Source: Leucaena leucocephala (Eukaryota; Streptophyta; Magnoliopsida; Fabales; Fabaceae). Taken from it: a DNA stretch of 64,000 nt. The stretch is taken from the NCBI GenBank assembly GCA_037074615.1, contig CM073562.1:15485001-15549000 (forward strand), written 5' to 3'. A program made the position numbers and the translations under genes. This document shows, piece after piece, positions 1-12,429 of the stretch (positions are counted from its first letter, which is position 1; each line of letters starts with the position of its first letter). Below the pieces are notes generated by a model, which saw only the letters and a list, made by a program, of their open reading frames with translations, was not told where the DNA came from and ran no database searches.

Positions 1-1
1 A

Positions 2-2329
2 AATGCCCAAGGAAGAGCCAGGCCAAGTGTAGCTGAACTTTACAATTGGAGATACAGAGATTTGGGAGACCTTCCTTCTGTGAAGGAGGAAGCAATATTC
101 CATAGGGCAAACGCTGGATTTTCCTATGACTATCAGTTAGTGGACGTTCCAGATTACCTGGGTAAGGGTGAGACAACGCCTTCTCCTTGGTTCTACCAAA
201 ATGAGGGAGAAGCTGAATATGTTGTCAGTGTCTACATATACATGCGTTTATTGGGATATCCAGCAAATAAGATATCAATTTTGACTACATACAATGGTCA
301 GAAACTTCTTATCCGTGATGTAGTAAACAGAAGATGTGTTCCATATGACTTCATTGGCCCTCCTAGTAAGGTATGCTACTCAATCGTTTTTGATTACTTC
401 ATATCAAATCGTGTCAGTTTGAGTTAGTTTCTTTGACAATGGTGGCTTCAATTGTGAGTTCCTTTCTGAAGATGACTTAATTTGCCATGATCAGAAGTCA
501 CTTGGACAAATTCTAGTATCACGTGTCACACTGATGGATATCAACCAGATAACGAGGAAAATACAGGAAACCCGATAACTATGAAAATACAGAGAAAACC
601 TCTCAAGAGTCCAACTGCGATAGCAAAATCCCAGAAAATAGGAAGTTAGAAACAGGAAAATATGCAGAAAAATTGATGATAGTGCTAGGCCATCAGAATA
701 TAACCCCTACCAAAATTATTTTGTTTTTTTTATGCCCTTCTCCCACTCTTCTTTCATTATTTATAAGCCTTCTTCACAGCAGGATTGCTTAGACGCACCC
801 AGTCCAAAAGTAGTTTGGGTCTTTCCCAACTCTGTACCTCAAACCGAAAAACCATTACATAATTGAAGTCCACTGTTTTCTTCCGTTGTTAATTGGTAAT
901 TCTAGTTCTCCAGCTAATGTGAAAGATAACATCATTGGAACATTCTTTGTCTATCAACATGATTCCAGTCTTTTCAACCAGTTCCATGTCGGTTTTGGCT
1001 TTATATTCAATAAGCGAGTAATGGAAACAAACTATGATTTGGAGGATAAAAATATGGGATGGTACAATAAAATCAGCAGATGTTGAGTAATGGAACTTCA
1101 AATTCCTGTTTTAGTTATTATGAAAGTTGTCTATTCTTGTTGCTATTATTGATTATAAGGTGTCTTGGATTGAAAGGGAATCTTGTTGCTATTGATTATG
1201 TATGTTAAAAGTTGACCTTATTAATCTTCAGTTTTTCTCATTAATGCCTTCAGATTACTACTGTTGATAAGTTTCAAGGTCAGCAAAATGATTTTATATT
1301 GCTGTCTCTTGTGCGTACTCGATTTGTTGGTCACCTGCGAGATGTAAGAAGATTAGTGGTTGCCATGTCTCGTGCTCGACTTGGTTTATATGTGTTTTGC
1401 CGTCGTTCTCTCTTTGAACAATGCTATGAACTGCAGCCTACATTTCAGCTTCTGCTCAAGAGACCTGACAGACTTGCCCTGAATTTGAATGAGATTGCAT
1501 CATATACTGAACGACATGTTGAAGATACTGGACCTATTCATCTCGTCAGTGGCATCGATGAGATGAGTAATATTATACAAGGACTATACCAGGTGTGCCT
1601 CATCTCATATGACCGTATCGTCTCTTTTGGTTTGTAGCTTCTGGTAATGTTAACTAAATCCTAACTGATGAAGTTCAGACTTTTTAGCTAATAAGTAAAA
1701 GGCATTTTTTCTTGCAATTGTCTGAGAATAAGTATAAAATTTTCATCAAGACTTCAATTTGAAAGAAAGATGTGAGCTGGACTGCACTTGATTCCTGCAT
1801 CTGAGACAGTTTTTCTATAGAGATGAAAATAGTAAAGCTTATATCATCAAAAGAAAAAAAAAGAACTGATTAGCCTTCGTTATCTATAAATGCTCATGTT
1901 CTTTGCACTTCAGACTCTAATAAATTCTTCAATACAGAAAAAAAAAATTCTGAAGTTATAAAAAGAAAAATTAATTTTCTTTTATTTCAGGCACAGATGT
2001 TGAGACATCAGTATGAGCAAAATAATTTGCAGTTTAATCACGCAGCACCTTCCTTGGATACAAACGAAGCGAAACATGAGCAGCACCAGAATCCGAATGG
2101 CCATGCGGAGGAGAGTAAGCCACTCGAAAATAACACGGAAGATGTTTCAATGACTGATGGGCATGCAGCTGAAGATATACCACCTGAGAGTAACACGAAA
2201 GATGTTCCAATGAGCGATGGCCATGTAACTGAAGATGCACCACCCGAAAGCAATCCGGAGGATGCTAATATGGTCGACGAAGGCGATGGCAGTATGCCAA
2301 ATGAAGTAGCTTCAACACTTGACAGCTAG
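2..2329 (+). CDS. AQR: RNA helicase Aquarius (intron-binding spliceosomal factor), last three exons, 5' partial
   Basis: The window opens inside an exon. Three coding pieces join in frame: 2-370, 1254-1592 and 1991-2329 (stop TAG). The first reads from NAQGRARPSVAELYNWRYRD to FIGPPSK. The second begins ITTVDKFQGQQNDFILLSLV and carries the superfamily 1 helicase motif V/VI region (DKFQGQQND, VAMSRARLGLYVF). The third is an acidic, repetitive tail with several DVPMSDGH-like units and no known fold. Both introns are phase 0 with GT donors (371, 1593) and AG acceptors. Aquarius is the SF1 helicase-like intron-binding protein of the spliceosome, linked to intron-encoded snoRNP assembly; it acts in the nucleus. 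The 883-bp first intron shows no other gene. Only the C-terminal ~350 residues are visible, so completeness of the gene cannot be judged. The tail length differs widely between plants and may be fast evolving. Confidence 0.93.
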
Positions 2330-2983
2330 GTTGTGAATCGCACATTGTTGATGGACGAATAGCAGGGAATTTCTAGGTACCTCAGAAAACAGTTTTGCTC
2401 CATAAGTTCAAAACAAACCAAGTTTTCAGAACTATAGTAGCCCTCCTTGAATTAACGAGGGAACTTGTGGGTGTCCTCTGTGACAAACAGGATTTATCCT
2501 ACTGATCCATCCACAAACGAATGTGATGCAACTCATTATGTAACACAAATGACATGTTTATATGTAGATTTTGAGGATGATATTAACAACCTTAAATGCT
2601 TTTTGTATCCTGAGAAAATAGAGAAGCTTCCGAGTTTGGAAAATCAAGTGGTTTCCACAGGACAGGAGGACCAAATTACACACGAGATCAAATTTGATAC
2701 CGTGTTCTGCATGTACCATATCAATTTCTCTTGCCCAAGATTTAACAAGATAAGTTATGTTTTACTGCTACAAGGGAATATAATAGGGGGATGGAGCAAT
2801 TCCAAATGCAACAATTATGCAGACAAGGTGTGGAACGATGCAAGAACCACACAATGGGAATAAAAACCTAGATTTATGGCCACAAGAGGGAATAGCTGAG
2901 AGAAATACAATTACCATCCCTTATTCTTGATTAGCAACAAGAAATTTTATCTCAATTTTGAAATTAGATGTATGTAATATGAT
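2330..2983. other. AQR 3' flank / intergenic
   Basis: This stretch holds the AQR 3' UTR and spacer DNA. A 132-codon open frame at 2465-2863 has no recognisable domain and no promoter of its own; I treat it as chance. Nothing else is supported. Confidence 0.5.
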
Positions 2984-2986
2984 TTA

Positions 2987-3601
2987 GGCTTTGTTTGGTT
3001 CAGTTGAGGGGAGGGTAGGTTAGGTTAATTTAAGGGAGGGTAGGAAAAGGTAGGGGAGGTTAATTAATGATGTGTTTTATTTGGTTCAGAAAGGGAGGGG
3101 AGGGGAGTTAATTAGAAATTGACAAATATACCCTTATTTCTTTATTTAAATTTATTTACTCTTTATTTATAATATTCATATTAAAATTATTATTTTTTTA
3201 ATTTATAAATCTTAAATTTTTTATCTCATTTATATATATAATAAAATTAAAAAAATTAAAAAAATGATAAAATTTTAATATTATTTTTTATTAATTATAT
3301 AATTATATATTTTAATATAATATATAAATAATTTATTATGTTTATTAAATTTTAATATTTAAAAAAATTAGGTATGAGAAAAATAAAAAAGAAAGGTTTA
3401 AAGTTACAATTGAAATATTAAATAAATATTAAGGGTAATTTGGTCATAAAAGTAAAAGATTTTCCCTCCCCTCCAAAACCCTTTACTTTTGGAGGGGAGG
3501 GGACCACAAAAAGACAAAAAATCTCTCATCTCCTCTATTTTTTTCAACCAAACACACTTTTCTCTTCCCTCCCCTCCAAAACCCTCCAACCAAACAAACC
3601 C
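2987..3601. mobile_element. 615-bp MITE, PIF/Harbinger (Tourist)-like, with TTA target-site duplication
   Basis: The left end reads GGCTTTGTTTGGTT and the right end AACCAAACAAACCC, so the termini are inverted repeats (GGSTTTGTTTGGTT). GA-rich/CT-rich subterminal blocks (GAGGGGAGGG at left, CCCTCCCCTCC at right) extend the inversion. Both sides are flanked by TTA (2984-2986 and 3602-3604), the usual target duplication of PIF/Harbinger MITEs. The interior is AT-rich and non-coding. It lies about 0.6 kb upstream of the VPS26C start codon. Confidence 0.85.
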
Positions 3602-3604
3602 TTA

Positions 3605-4181
3605 GAAAATAGTATATAAAAAAAGAGATGGAGTTAAATTTTATGAATACCTTTTATTAATAATCCAATTTTTTAATATAAAAGACATTAATTTTTTTAC
3701 CTCAATTAAAGAAATTGATTGATTTTTTTTATTTGTATGATGTAAATAATTTCATCTTATGACAAAAGGAATTAGGAAAGGAAAGAGCAGAATAAAAAGT
3801 AATTATTGACAATACAAAACTCCCTCCAATGTTACCAACATTTTTTGCATATCAAGCAAATACTGTTATATTATTAAATTTGTGAAAAAAAAATCTTAAA
3901 ATTTTAGTTTTACTTTTATTAATTAAATAAATGTAATTTTTAAGACCTCAAGTCTCAACTCACAATTTACGAGATCATTCATTAGAATTATTAGGGAAAA
4001 AAATAAAAAATCATTGGATAATATTACTTAAAAGTTTTCCAAATATATTCATGTTGGTGGCATAAAAATCCCATTTTTGTGTTTCCTCGTCTGTCTGAGG
4101 CTTTCAACAGAAGTAGCGCTAGCAATTGGCACTGCAATTTGATCGGGGATCGCCGGTGTAAAGTTCTCTGTCGTCGTTGCT
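3605..4181 (+). other. Spacer and 5' UTR of the VPS26C gene
   Basis: AT-rich spacer becomes GC-richer from about 4080, where the 5' UTR of the downstream gene probably begins. No clear TATA box was identified and no other gene is visible. Confidence 0.4.
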
Positions 4182-7100
4182 ATGTCAATTGAGCTCAAAC
4201 TCTCACGTTCCAATCGTATCTATCGCCCTTCGGTAAAACTCAGACCTCGTTTTCTCCCTCTCTCTCTCTCTCTACAAGCAGACCCGAAATCATTCTTCTT
4301 AATTGGAACTTTCAGGAAACTCTGGATGGCAAAATCATCGTAAAGACTCAGTCTCCAATTTCTCACAATGGGGTTCGTGTTACTGTCAAAGGATCCGTCA
4401 ACATGCAGGTGCCAACTGAATCCATTGTTTGGTTTGGTTTCTCTGAAATGACAAGATGAACCTAAGAAGATATTGTTCGTCTGTGATTATGTTCTTGTTC
4501 TTGTTGAATTTCTAAGTGGCTTGAGTAATCGTGCTGCCTTGTTGTTTTTGAAGGTTCGCGGAGGGTCAGCTGGGGTTATCGAGTCGTACTATGGAGTTAT
4601 TAAGCCAATCCCCATTGTGTGAGTATTAGCATTTTACTTATGGTCGAGTTCCGAACTTTTGACCAAAATCTGCACCATATTCATATCTGCCAGTTTCAAT
4701 GTTTTGACGAGGATCCTACCTTTTGTTTATTTTAATTGTCCATTTCTGGAGAACCCATGGTATACTTAATAAAGCAACCTTGATTTGCTTTTCTGTTGGA
4801 TCAAGTTGAGTTTCTTATGGTTTTTTATCTGCTGTTTCTGCTCATCATTCACTTGCATAGTTTGCGTCAGAAGGGGAAAATTTTCATGACTTTGAAACAT
4901 TTAAAACCTTTTCATGGTGAAAGTGGTAATTGTGCTTTTCACCATCAATTTTATTCTGGATGTTCCCTTGCTAAGTTCCTTCTTGACGTTCTTGAAATTC
5001 TTTGAATCACAGTAGAATAAGTACGAATGATATTTATTTCTGGCTTGTAAACAGGAAGAGGACAGTTGAAGTCGGTTCTTCTGGAAAGATTGGTCCAGGT
5101 ACAACAGAGGTAGTATACGAATGGTGTATGAATGGCCTTGACTCTTGATCGAAAGAATGGACTTCAATTGAAGTATATTGTTATATTTATAAAATCATTA
5201 TAAGTATGAAATGTGGTCACATATTTGCATATGCTATACCAAGTTTTGCTAAACATGCCTTACCATTGCACTAAACCAAGTGGGACCAAGGGTTTTGATT
5301 AGCACCTTCAGATGGTGTTCATAAGCGCGCAAAAGATGCTTCCTTAACTTGCGCTGTTTACTTTGTTAATTCATTCTGATACTTAAACAATCTAACTTTC
5401 AACTGGGTTAACCTGGGTTGATGCATGCCATATTTTTTTAAAATATAATTTGACCTTGTTTGACTTGTTTACTTATTTTATACTTATTGCGAATTTTGCA
5501 ATCTCTAAATTGACAGATACCATTCTCAGTTAATCTGAGACAGCCCGTCAAGGATTTAGAAAGGTTCTATGAGACTTTCCATGGTTCAAATATCAATATT
5601 CAGGTAATTTTTTACAATAGGTGCTTTGTTGCTCAGTCATCTATATACGAGATTGTTAGTTGTCATTAGTTGTTTCTAGTATTCTTTTACGTCTCCTTTT
5701 GATGTGCTGCGAATATATTTCTCTACATCCTATTTTATATATAATGTCCACATAATTTGAACTCATGGTGATTGATAACATTTTTAATAGTATATGGTCA
5801 CTGCAGATATAACTCGTGGATACTTGCATAAATCTTTATCAACCACAATGGAATTCATCGTTGAAAATGATAGAGGTATCATTTGGTTCTGTACACTAGT
5901 TTTTTTCCTAAGTAGATCTATGAATGATGAATGATCAAGCTACAAATTACTATTCTCTTTGTCGTTAAATTTTCAGTTGATCTGCTACAACGTCCAATTT
6001 CACCAGAAATGGTCATCTTCTACATTACCCAAGACACCCAAAGGCATGCTCTACTACATGAATTAAAGTCAGGTATCTTTGAAATTCTTTTCAGTCACAT
6101 TCCACCCCCTACCCCAATAAAAAACTGTGCATTGGCTTCATGACTTCTATCTATGTTCATTCCTTTTTTTGGGGATAAAAGGTCTCTATTATTCATAGCT
6201 CTTTAAGATCTCAAAATTGGCAGTTCTTATCTTCAATAGTAACTCGAACCTCCTTGTAATGAAAGTATAGACTGAACTACATAGAAAGCTTTTATGGAGC
6301 GCACTTGAATTTCTTTTCTATGCAATCTCTGATCTGACTTTTAGATTATTGCAATTTGCAAACATCAATTACAACGTTCTCATGGCTTATGCAAAGGTAT
6401 TACTGCATAGGTGGGTTTCGGGTGACTGGAAAAGTCTGTACTCAGTGCTCTTTATCCGATCCTATCAGTGGTGAGCTAACAGTAGAAGCATCCGCGGTTC
6501 CAATCCAATCCATTGAGCTTCACTTGTTTCGTGTTGAATCCGTTCTTGTTGGGGAGAAAATCGCAACTGAAACAACCCTGATTCAAACTACCCAGGCAAG
6601 CAACACTGAAAATGCACCAGAGTATTTCAAATTAAGAAGTATTTTAACTTTCTTCTCGCTAAATTTTTTTTCTTCTTATTTAGCAGATTGCAGATGGAGA
6701 TATATGCCGCAACATGACTCTGCCTATCCATGTAATACTTCCCCGTCTCTTGACGTGTCCGACAATCTTAGCTGGGTTAGTCCTACATCCTTTATTATGT
6801 TTCATGAATATCTTCCTCCACTCGAAATTACTTGTGCTCTGCTTATTATCAATGCCAACACGACAATATGCTTTCTGATGTAACTTGACGGTCTTGTGAA
6901 GAGTGATATAGGCACAATACAGTTAATTATACAAGTAAAAAAGAAAAGATTCTGTTTCTATTCTCTCCTCATATAACTATTATCTCACCTGAGAAGATTC
7001 AAATCTGCCAAATTGATCAACTTTACTTGATTCCAAATCTGGACCACATGGCCTCAAACTTTGTTATTAACTAAGTTTTCATCTCAGCGGAGAGAAAGAA

Positions 7101-7425
7101 ATGCAATATACCCTAAAAAATTAGTAGAAATTCATGGTACTAAAAAGTTCATGATAATTTAAAAAGGCATGCTTTTGTGTCTATCCTCTCCTGTGACATA
7201 GAATATATCTTACACCACCAAGATGATCAACATAGAAAGCCTCAAACTTTGTTATTATTTTAATGCAGTCCATTCTCAATTGAGTTCAAAATCTCCATTG
7301 TTATAAGCTTCAAGTCAGAGTTTTCTAAATCACAAACAAAGGTTGATCCTAGAACTCCAAGGCTGTGGGTAAGTGCATTCCCATTTTTCTTCCAGTGGAA
7401 GACGAATTTGTTATCCTTCTTTTAG

Positions 7426-7469
<44 letters not shown>

Positions 7470-7572
7470 GAGAGTAGGCAGCAACATGTTTGTCTTACGG
7501 AATTTATTGATTTATTTGAACTTTCAGCTGGCAATGGAAACATTGCCACTTGAGTTAGCTCGGACAAAGTGA
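4182..7572 (+). CDS. VPS26C: VPS26C / DSCR3-like arrestin-fold subunit of the retriever complex
   Basis: Eleven exons join to 316 aa: 4182-4232, 4316-4408, 4554-4618, 5055-5109, 5517-5603, 5791-5875, 5977-6072, 6411-6595, 6687-6775, 7269-7368, 7528-7572. The protein begins MSIELKLSRSNRIYRPSE and ends LAMETLPLELARTK, matching the usual length (about 300-320 aa) of DSCR3/VPS26C. Recognisable family blocks are the N-terminal arrestin-like strands, GGFRVTGKVCTQCSLSDPIS, and RNMTLPIHVILPRLLTCPT. VPS26C is the VPS26-like subunit of retriever, which recycles endosomal cargo; in Arabidopsis the orthologue is linked to root-hair growth. The start is the first ATG in the exon and matches the family N-terminus. 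Intron 8 has a GC donor (6596) and a possible NAGNAG acceptor (TAGCAG, 6681-6686), so an extra Gln is possible. Intron 10 carries a CT/CA microsatellite. Confidence 0.93.
7425..7469. repeat. (CT)n-(CA)n compound microsatellite
   Basis: A run of CT repeats passes directly into CA repeats, inside the last intron of the VPS26C gene. The pyrimidine-rich part ends about 60 bp before the exon 11 acceptor. Confidence 0.9.
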
Positions 7573-8437
7573 AATAATCTGGAGGAAGTCCCCAAGAGAG
7601 TGTAGCAGCAATTAAATATGGTGCATGTGTACCTATTCCAGCTTTGTTTCTGGTGCTCCACCCATTTCTTATTCACTTGTGGAATAATATTTCAGATTAT
7701 GCCTTTTCATTGTTCGTGATAGGCAAATCCGTTAGCATAGTTTTTGTGTGGTTGGTACATTTCGGTTTATGTAGACTTTCTTGGTACTTTGAAGCATGGA
7801 TTATATATTAAGAAAAGAACGAACGTTCAAGATTTCGCGAGATTGTGAAAACTGCGGGTCACAACTAAATACTATTGTTCCAGAGAAATTCATAGATAAA
7901 AATTTATATAAATAAAAATCTCAAATAAGCGACGCTTGGGGCCTATATCTATCTGGTTCAGTTATGTGGAAAAATGGGAATCAATCATATTAATGCAATT
8001 TTTGTCTTTGAGGGCCAATTTCTCATATTTGTTGGGAAAATTGTGAGTATAATAATCCCGCAATTATTGAGATAATTCTCTTTATGGTAGCTATAATTGA
8101 TTCTTTGTTATCCTGCATTAGAATTTATTAGTTATTAGGATTTTTAGATAATTAATTTTTTGTTTAGGATATCATAATAATTCTCTCTCTTTTTTTTCTT
8201 TTTTGCCAACAATGAAAATTTTACCTCATTAACCAAGCAAAATAAAATAAATTTACAACACAGCAGTTGGAAAAAAGAATCGGAAAAGAACAACAAAAAG
8301 ACAAAATAAACAGCATACAAGAACTTTTATTTAAACACAAAGCACGCAGTTATTATTCTTGGAGACAGACATTTATGCTGAAAATCTTTGTAGGCAAACC
8401 AGGTCTCCGATGTCACTCCTAAAACTAAAGTACTACT
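7573..8437. other. Convergent 3'-3' intergenic region
   Basis: The spacer between VPS26C (+) and the aldose epimerase (-) contains both 3' UTRs. It is AT-rich and I see no gene or element in it. Confidence 0.5.
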
Positions 8438-10502
8438 TCACTCAACTGAAAACTCAAACAACATGGAATGTTGGTATTTTTGACCGGGTCGGACCACGAC
8501 AGACGGGAAATTCGGCTGGTTTATGGCATTAGGGAATCCCTGTGTCTCCAAGCACAGCCCTGCATGCTTTCCATAAACAGCACCTTGTTTTCCAGAAACA
8601 CCATTGACATAGTTTCCTGTGTAGAATTGCATGCCAGGGGCATTTGTCCACAGGTTCAAAACCCTTGAACTTGTGGGATCCTTCACTTTTGCAGCATGGT
8701 TTAAACCTTCCTTCTCATCACCACCCCCAAGCACGTAATTGTGGTCATATCCTATTCCAACCTGATTAATGGTGTCGCCTATCCTCTTCTCAGATGTAAA
8801 ATCAAATGGGGTATCCTTCACTAGCTTAATTTCACCAGTTGGTACAATATTCTCATCCACTGGAGTAATATGATTGGCCAATATCTGAATTGAATGGTCA
8901 AGAATGTTCCCTGAGCTGTGGCCTGCTAAGTTCCAGTATGTATGCTGAGCTAAGTTCACTGGGGTGGCCTTGTCCTTTGGCACTCCTTCCATGTCAAGCC
9001 TCAAAGTCGTCTTAGAAGTGAGTGTGTAAGTTGCATTAACAGTGAGGTCCCCAGGATAACCTTGTATTAAAAAAAACAGAGAAAAAAATATATACATAAG
9101 GAGATAGAAATCATAAAAGGAAGATAACACAGAATGAGGGGATAGAGAGTTACCTTCCTCTCCATCATGGCTGTGATACTTGAAAGTGATCGAAGGGGTT
9201 TCCCCTTTCTTATATTCCATAACCTGCCACACCTTCTTATCAAACCCCACGTTACCACCTAGAAACCAGAAGAGGGGGAGATAAAGAAATATGCAAAATC
9301 ACACAAAACACAGACAATTCTATATTTAAATAATCATATTAATAATATTTAAAGAAAAAGAAATGAAATTTATTCAAAAAAAAAAAAAGATTTATGTACA
9401 ATCATGGTAAGGAGGTCATTCCTGAGAATATAAATAGCATGGAACTATTACTGTCAAGAAGTTATAACCCCAGCCACTATTTCCTCTGTGTTCCTATAAT
9501 AGAGGATATCATATGAGAAAATAAAGCAATGTTCATCATGAAAGTATGAATATGTAACTTCACGACTATCCTCTCTGAGGTAGCCATCAACATGTAGAGA
9601 TGGTAGAGACTCAAGAACGATGAATCACAAATGACACGTCTCAACTTTTAGTAGTCGTGAATCAAGAATTGCATCTTACCATATCACCTTTTATCAGTTA
9701 TTCTGTCCAGTGATAATTTTAATTTACTAAAAAATTTTGGAAAAGAATCGCACAGGCTAAACAGATGCCGAATTCTTACCATGGAGACTGTTTGGAGGCT
9801 TGTTGACAGGCAAGGAGTATGGAACCCCGTCAAGTGTAAACTTCCCCTGTTTGATTCGGTTCGCAACCCGACCCACAATGCACCCAAAATAAGGAGCAAG
9901 ACCTTTCTGATTACACCATGAAAGGATCAGAATAAAAGGCAAACAGAATCCGATTCGACTCAACAAATTCTCCAATACAAGACAAAGTACAAACCAGACA
10001 TGCGAAACTATGAACCAATACTCCTTTTGTCCCCGATAAATTAAATCCATATCAGAATTTATAGTATGTGAGATATCAATTTACCGTCAGATTATTGCTT
10101 ATTAGTTCCCATAATTTGATAACGAAAAGAGATACAAAACTCCGATAATTCTCAATGATTATTAGTCACTTGAGCTAATGCGGCCAAAATCGAGGTACCC
10201 TTTATGATCAGTGAAGATATGAAACTCAAGAAGGGTTTACGCAATTTTACCAGATATGGATCCACAGAGTCGAACCCGAGAACAACGTCGGACAAGGTTC
10301 CTTCAAAATCCAAACAGAAAGAAGCGTCAGGAACATTTATCGCCATAAAAATTGAACGAAAAAACAGAGAGAGCGAGATTGAATCACCATATTTGCCAGG
10401 CACCGACAAGGAAGTGATCGCGCAGCCGACATTGGTGATGAGGACATGCATTGTCCCATTGTTGAGCTCAAAGAGCTCTGGTTTTTGGTTCTGATCTGCC
10501 AT
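8438..10502 (-). CDS. Aldose 1-epimerase (galactose mutarotase)
   Basis: Five exons on the minus strand give 339 aa: 10502-10388, 10300-10251, 9906-9780, 9258-9154, 9060-8438. The protein starts MADQNQKPELFELNNGTMHV and ends MLFEFSVE, the usual length for plant members (about 338 aa). Family landmarks are GLAPYFGCIVGRVANRI, NKPPNSLHGGNVGFDKKVWQ, VNLAQHTYWNLAGH and GLCLETQGFPNAINQPNFPS. By homology with human GALM, His172 (in QHTYW) and Glu304 (in CLETQ) are the general acid and base. The enzyme interconverts alpha- and beta-anomers of galactose or glucose, presumably in the cytosol, since no signal peptide is seen. All introns are GT-AG. Some open frames read through retained introns (9061-9153, 10301-10387), which could mislead gene finders. 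No sign of decay. Confidence 0.95.
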
Positions 10503-11206
10503 TGAGGAGATGTGTGTGAGAGAGAATGGAAAGTCTCAGCGACTTAAATAATAAAAGGTGACACCTCGAACAGAACGGACGCTATCCATAGACATTCGAT
10601 CATCTCTATCGCCAGTTATGTCTGCCAGTAAGTCATCTATTCAATTATCAATGATAAAATTTGAAAAGATAACAGTCAAATTAAAATTACAATAAAATAT
10701 TTCTAAATATTTTCATTCATCTCCCCGTCTCTTTAAATTTTTTAAATCTTCAATTATATTTTTGTCTATTTTTCAAAGTTTTCCAAAAGTTAATTTTTAA
10801 AATAATTTCATTATATTTTATATAAAAATAATAATTTTTTATATTGATAAAAAAGAGAGAAATAGAATGCAATATTTTTTTTCTTACATATAAGTATATA
10901 ATCATATTTGATATATTATTAGGGCACTAAATATGAAATTTAAACTTTTAATTTATCACATTGTGAATAATTAATTTTTTTTATTATATTTAACCCCATT
11001 AATAATAAAATATAATTTTTTTTTGTATAAAAATTTTTACAATGAGTTGAGTTTACTCATAATTTAAAAGTAGAGTGAAATTTCTCTTCCTTCTATGTAA
11101 TATTAATATCGGGCAGATAAATTATCTATTATCTTTAAATATAAACTTAAATATTTAAAAATTATAATATTTACTATTGGAACCATAATACCTAGGTCAA
11201 TGCTGA
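10503..11206. other. AT-rich intergenic region upstream of the epimerase gene
   Basis: The first ~100 bp (to about 10620) are the presumed promoter/5' UTR of the minus-strand epimerase gene. The rest is AT-rich and I see nothing definite in it. Confidence 0.4.
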
Positions 11207-11644
11207 CATCACAAGCTTTGCCTCAGGCTGGCAGAGCTCTCCCCTTGCCTCTCCATCGCCACCGTTTCCTCTTTCTCCGCCACATACCTCATTCCCGACG
11301 ACTTCAACAAGCTTCAAGTTCTTGGCCACAGGAATGGTGGCCCCGTCTACAAGGTTAGCCACAAGCGAACTTCTGCCATCCATGCTCTGAAGGTTGTCCA
11401 TGGCAGTTCTGATCCCATGATTTTTCGTCAGGTCCGGCGAGAGATAGACATCCTCCGACAGACGGACTCGCCAAACATAGTACAGTTCCACGATTTCTTC
11501 GAGATGTGGTCCGACGATATGGGGATTTTGTTAGAGTACATGGACTTGGGAATGTTGGACATGCTGATGAAGAACAACGGTACCTTATTTGAATCTCAAA
11601 GATGGAGTCAAGTACAGAGGGATGAGTCAAGTACATATAAATAA
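11207..11644 (+). pseudogene. Truncated MAP kinase kinase fragment (MKK7/MKK9-like, group D)
   Basis: One open frame (11207-11644) resembles the N-terminal kinase lobe of group D MAPKKs. It reads LIPDDFNKLQVLGHRNGG, then ALKVVHG with the VAIK lysine, VRREIDILRQTDSPNIV, and GILLEYMDLGMLDMLMKNNG. There is no start codon: a TGA at 11204-11206 precedes the frame. Similarity stops near 11596, before the catalytic HRD loop, DFG motif and activation site, so no kinase could be made. The glycine loop is also altered: the second glycine of GHGNGG is Arg. Group D MAPKK genes are intronless, so this may be a broken gene copy rather than a processed transcript. A 15-16 bp direct repeat (11601-11616 and 11621-11635) sits at the 3' break. 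Its higher GC content stands out from the AT-rich surroundings. Confidence 0.85.
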
Positions 11645-12429
11645 TGGATTGTCACATATTACAAATTATCTGAGTTATATTGACGAAAGATTATATATAT
11701 ATATATATATATCAAGAATTTGAAAACTATAGTGACATTCAATAAGTAAATAAACGATATTATTTTTTTTAATTTTTTATTTATCTATATAGGCAAGAGA
11801 TCATAATTAATTGGCAAATGGTGATAATTAATCATCATTGTAAGTAATTGTTCACTCTTGAAGCAACCATATTTTCAAACAATATTATTAATTTTTATGA
11901 AAATACTTATATACTTAATCTTTTAGTTGTTTGTTTTAATTAGATCGTATCAATATATGTATTGATTTTTTATATATTTTTATTTTATAACAAATTCTTT
12001 TTATTGATATTATTAAAACTTTAAAATTCATTTATTCTGTTGTGGTTGGATAAAAGTATACCTAAATATAGCTTCTTCATTTTTTTTATTTTACTATAAA
12101 TCTTATTTTCCACATTTTTAAGAACTCGCTAGAGTGAGTCTATGCATTTAACAATGCGATTTCATACAATTTTAATTTTTGGGAAATATGAAATTCACTT
12201 CTTTATATGTTTACTATATATAAACATATAAATCATATAAATTAAACCATTAAGTAAAATTCCAAGATTCAATCCGGATTCTCTGCATATTCCTTAAGTA
12301 AAATTGTAGATTGTAGATGATACATTAGCAGAGAGATTAATTAATTAATTAATCACATATCGATATATGAAGAAAGAATTTAAGTATTCAAATTAGCTTA
12401 ATTAATTAATCTCTTGAGGGAACTTGTCT
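11645..12429. other. AT-rich spacer with a short (TA)n tract
   Basis: A (TA)n run lies at 11691-11712, at the edge of the pseudogene and just past its stop. The remainder is AT-rich. The part near 12430 is the probable 3' UTR of the lipid-transfer protein gene on the minus strand. No gene seen. Confidence 0.5.

Noticed and set aside
2465..2863. 132-codon open frame downstream of AQR
   Set aside because: No recognisable domain, no promoter and composition like AT-rich spacer; chance frame.
6596..6883. Continuous frame from VPS26C exon 8 through intron 8
   Set aside because: The conserved sequence resumes in exon 9 (RNMTLPIHVILP), so splicing with a GC donor explains it better.
11192..11636. 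Minus-strand frames of 93-99 codons over the kinase fragment
   Set aside because: Shadows of the plus-strand MAPKK-like frame.
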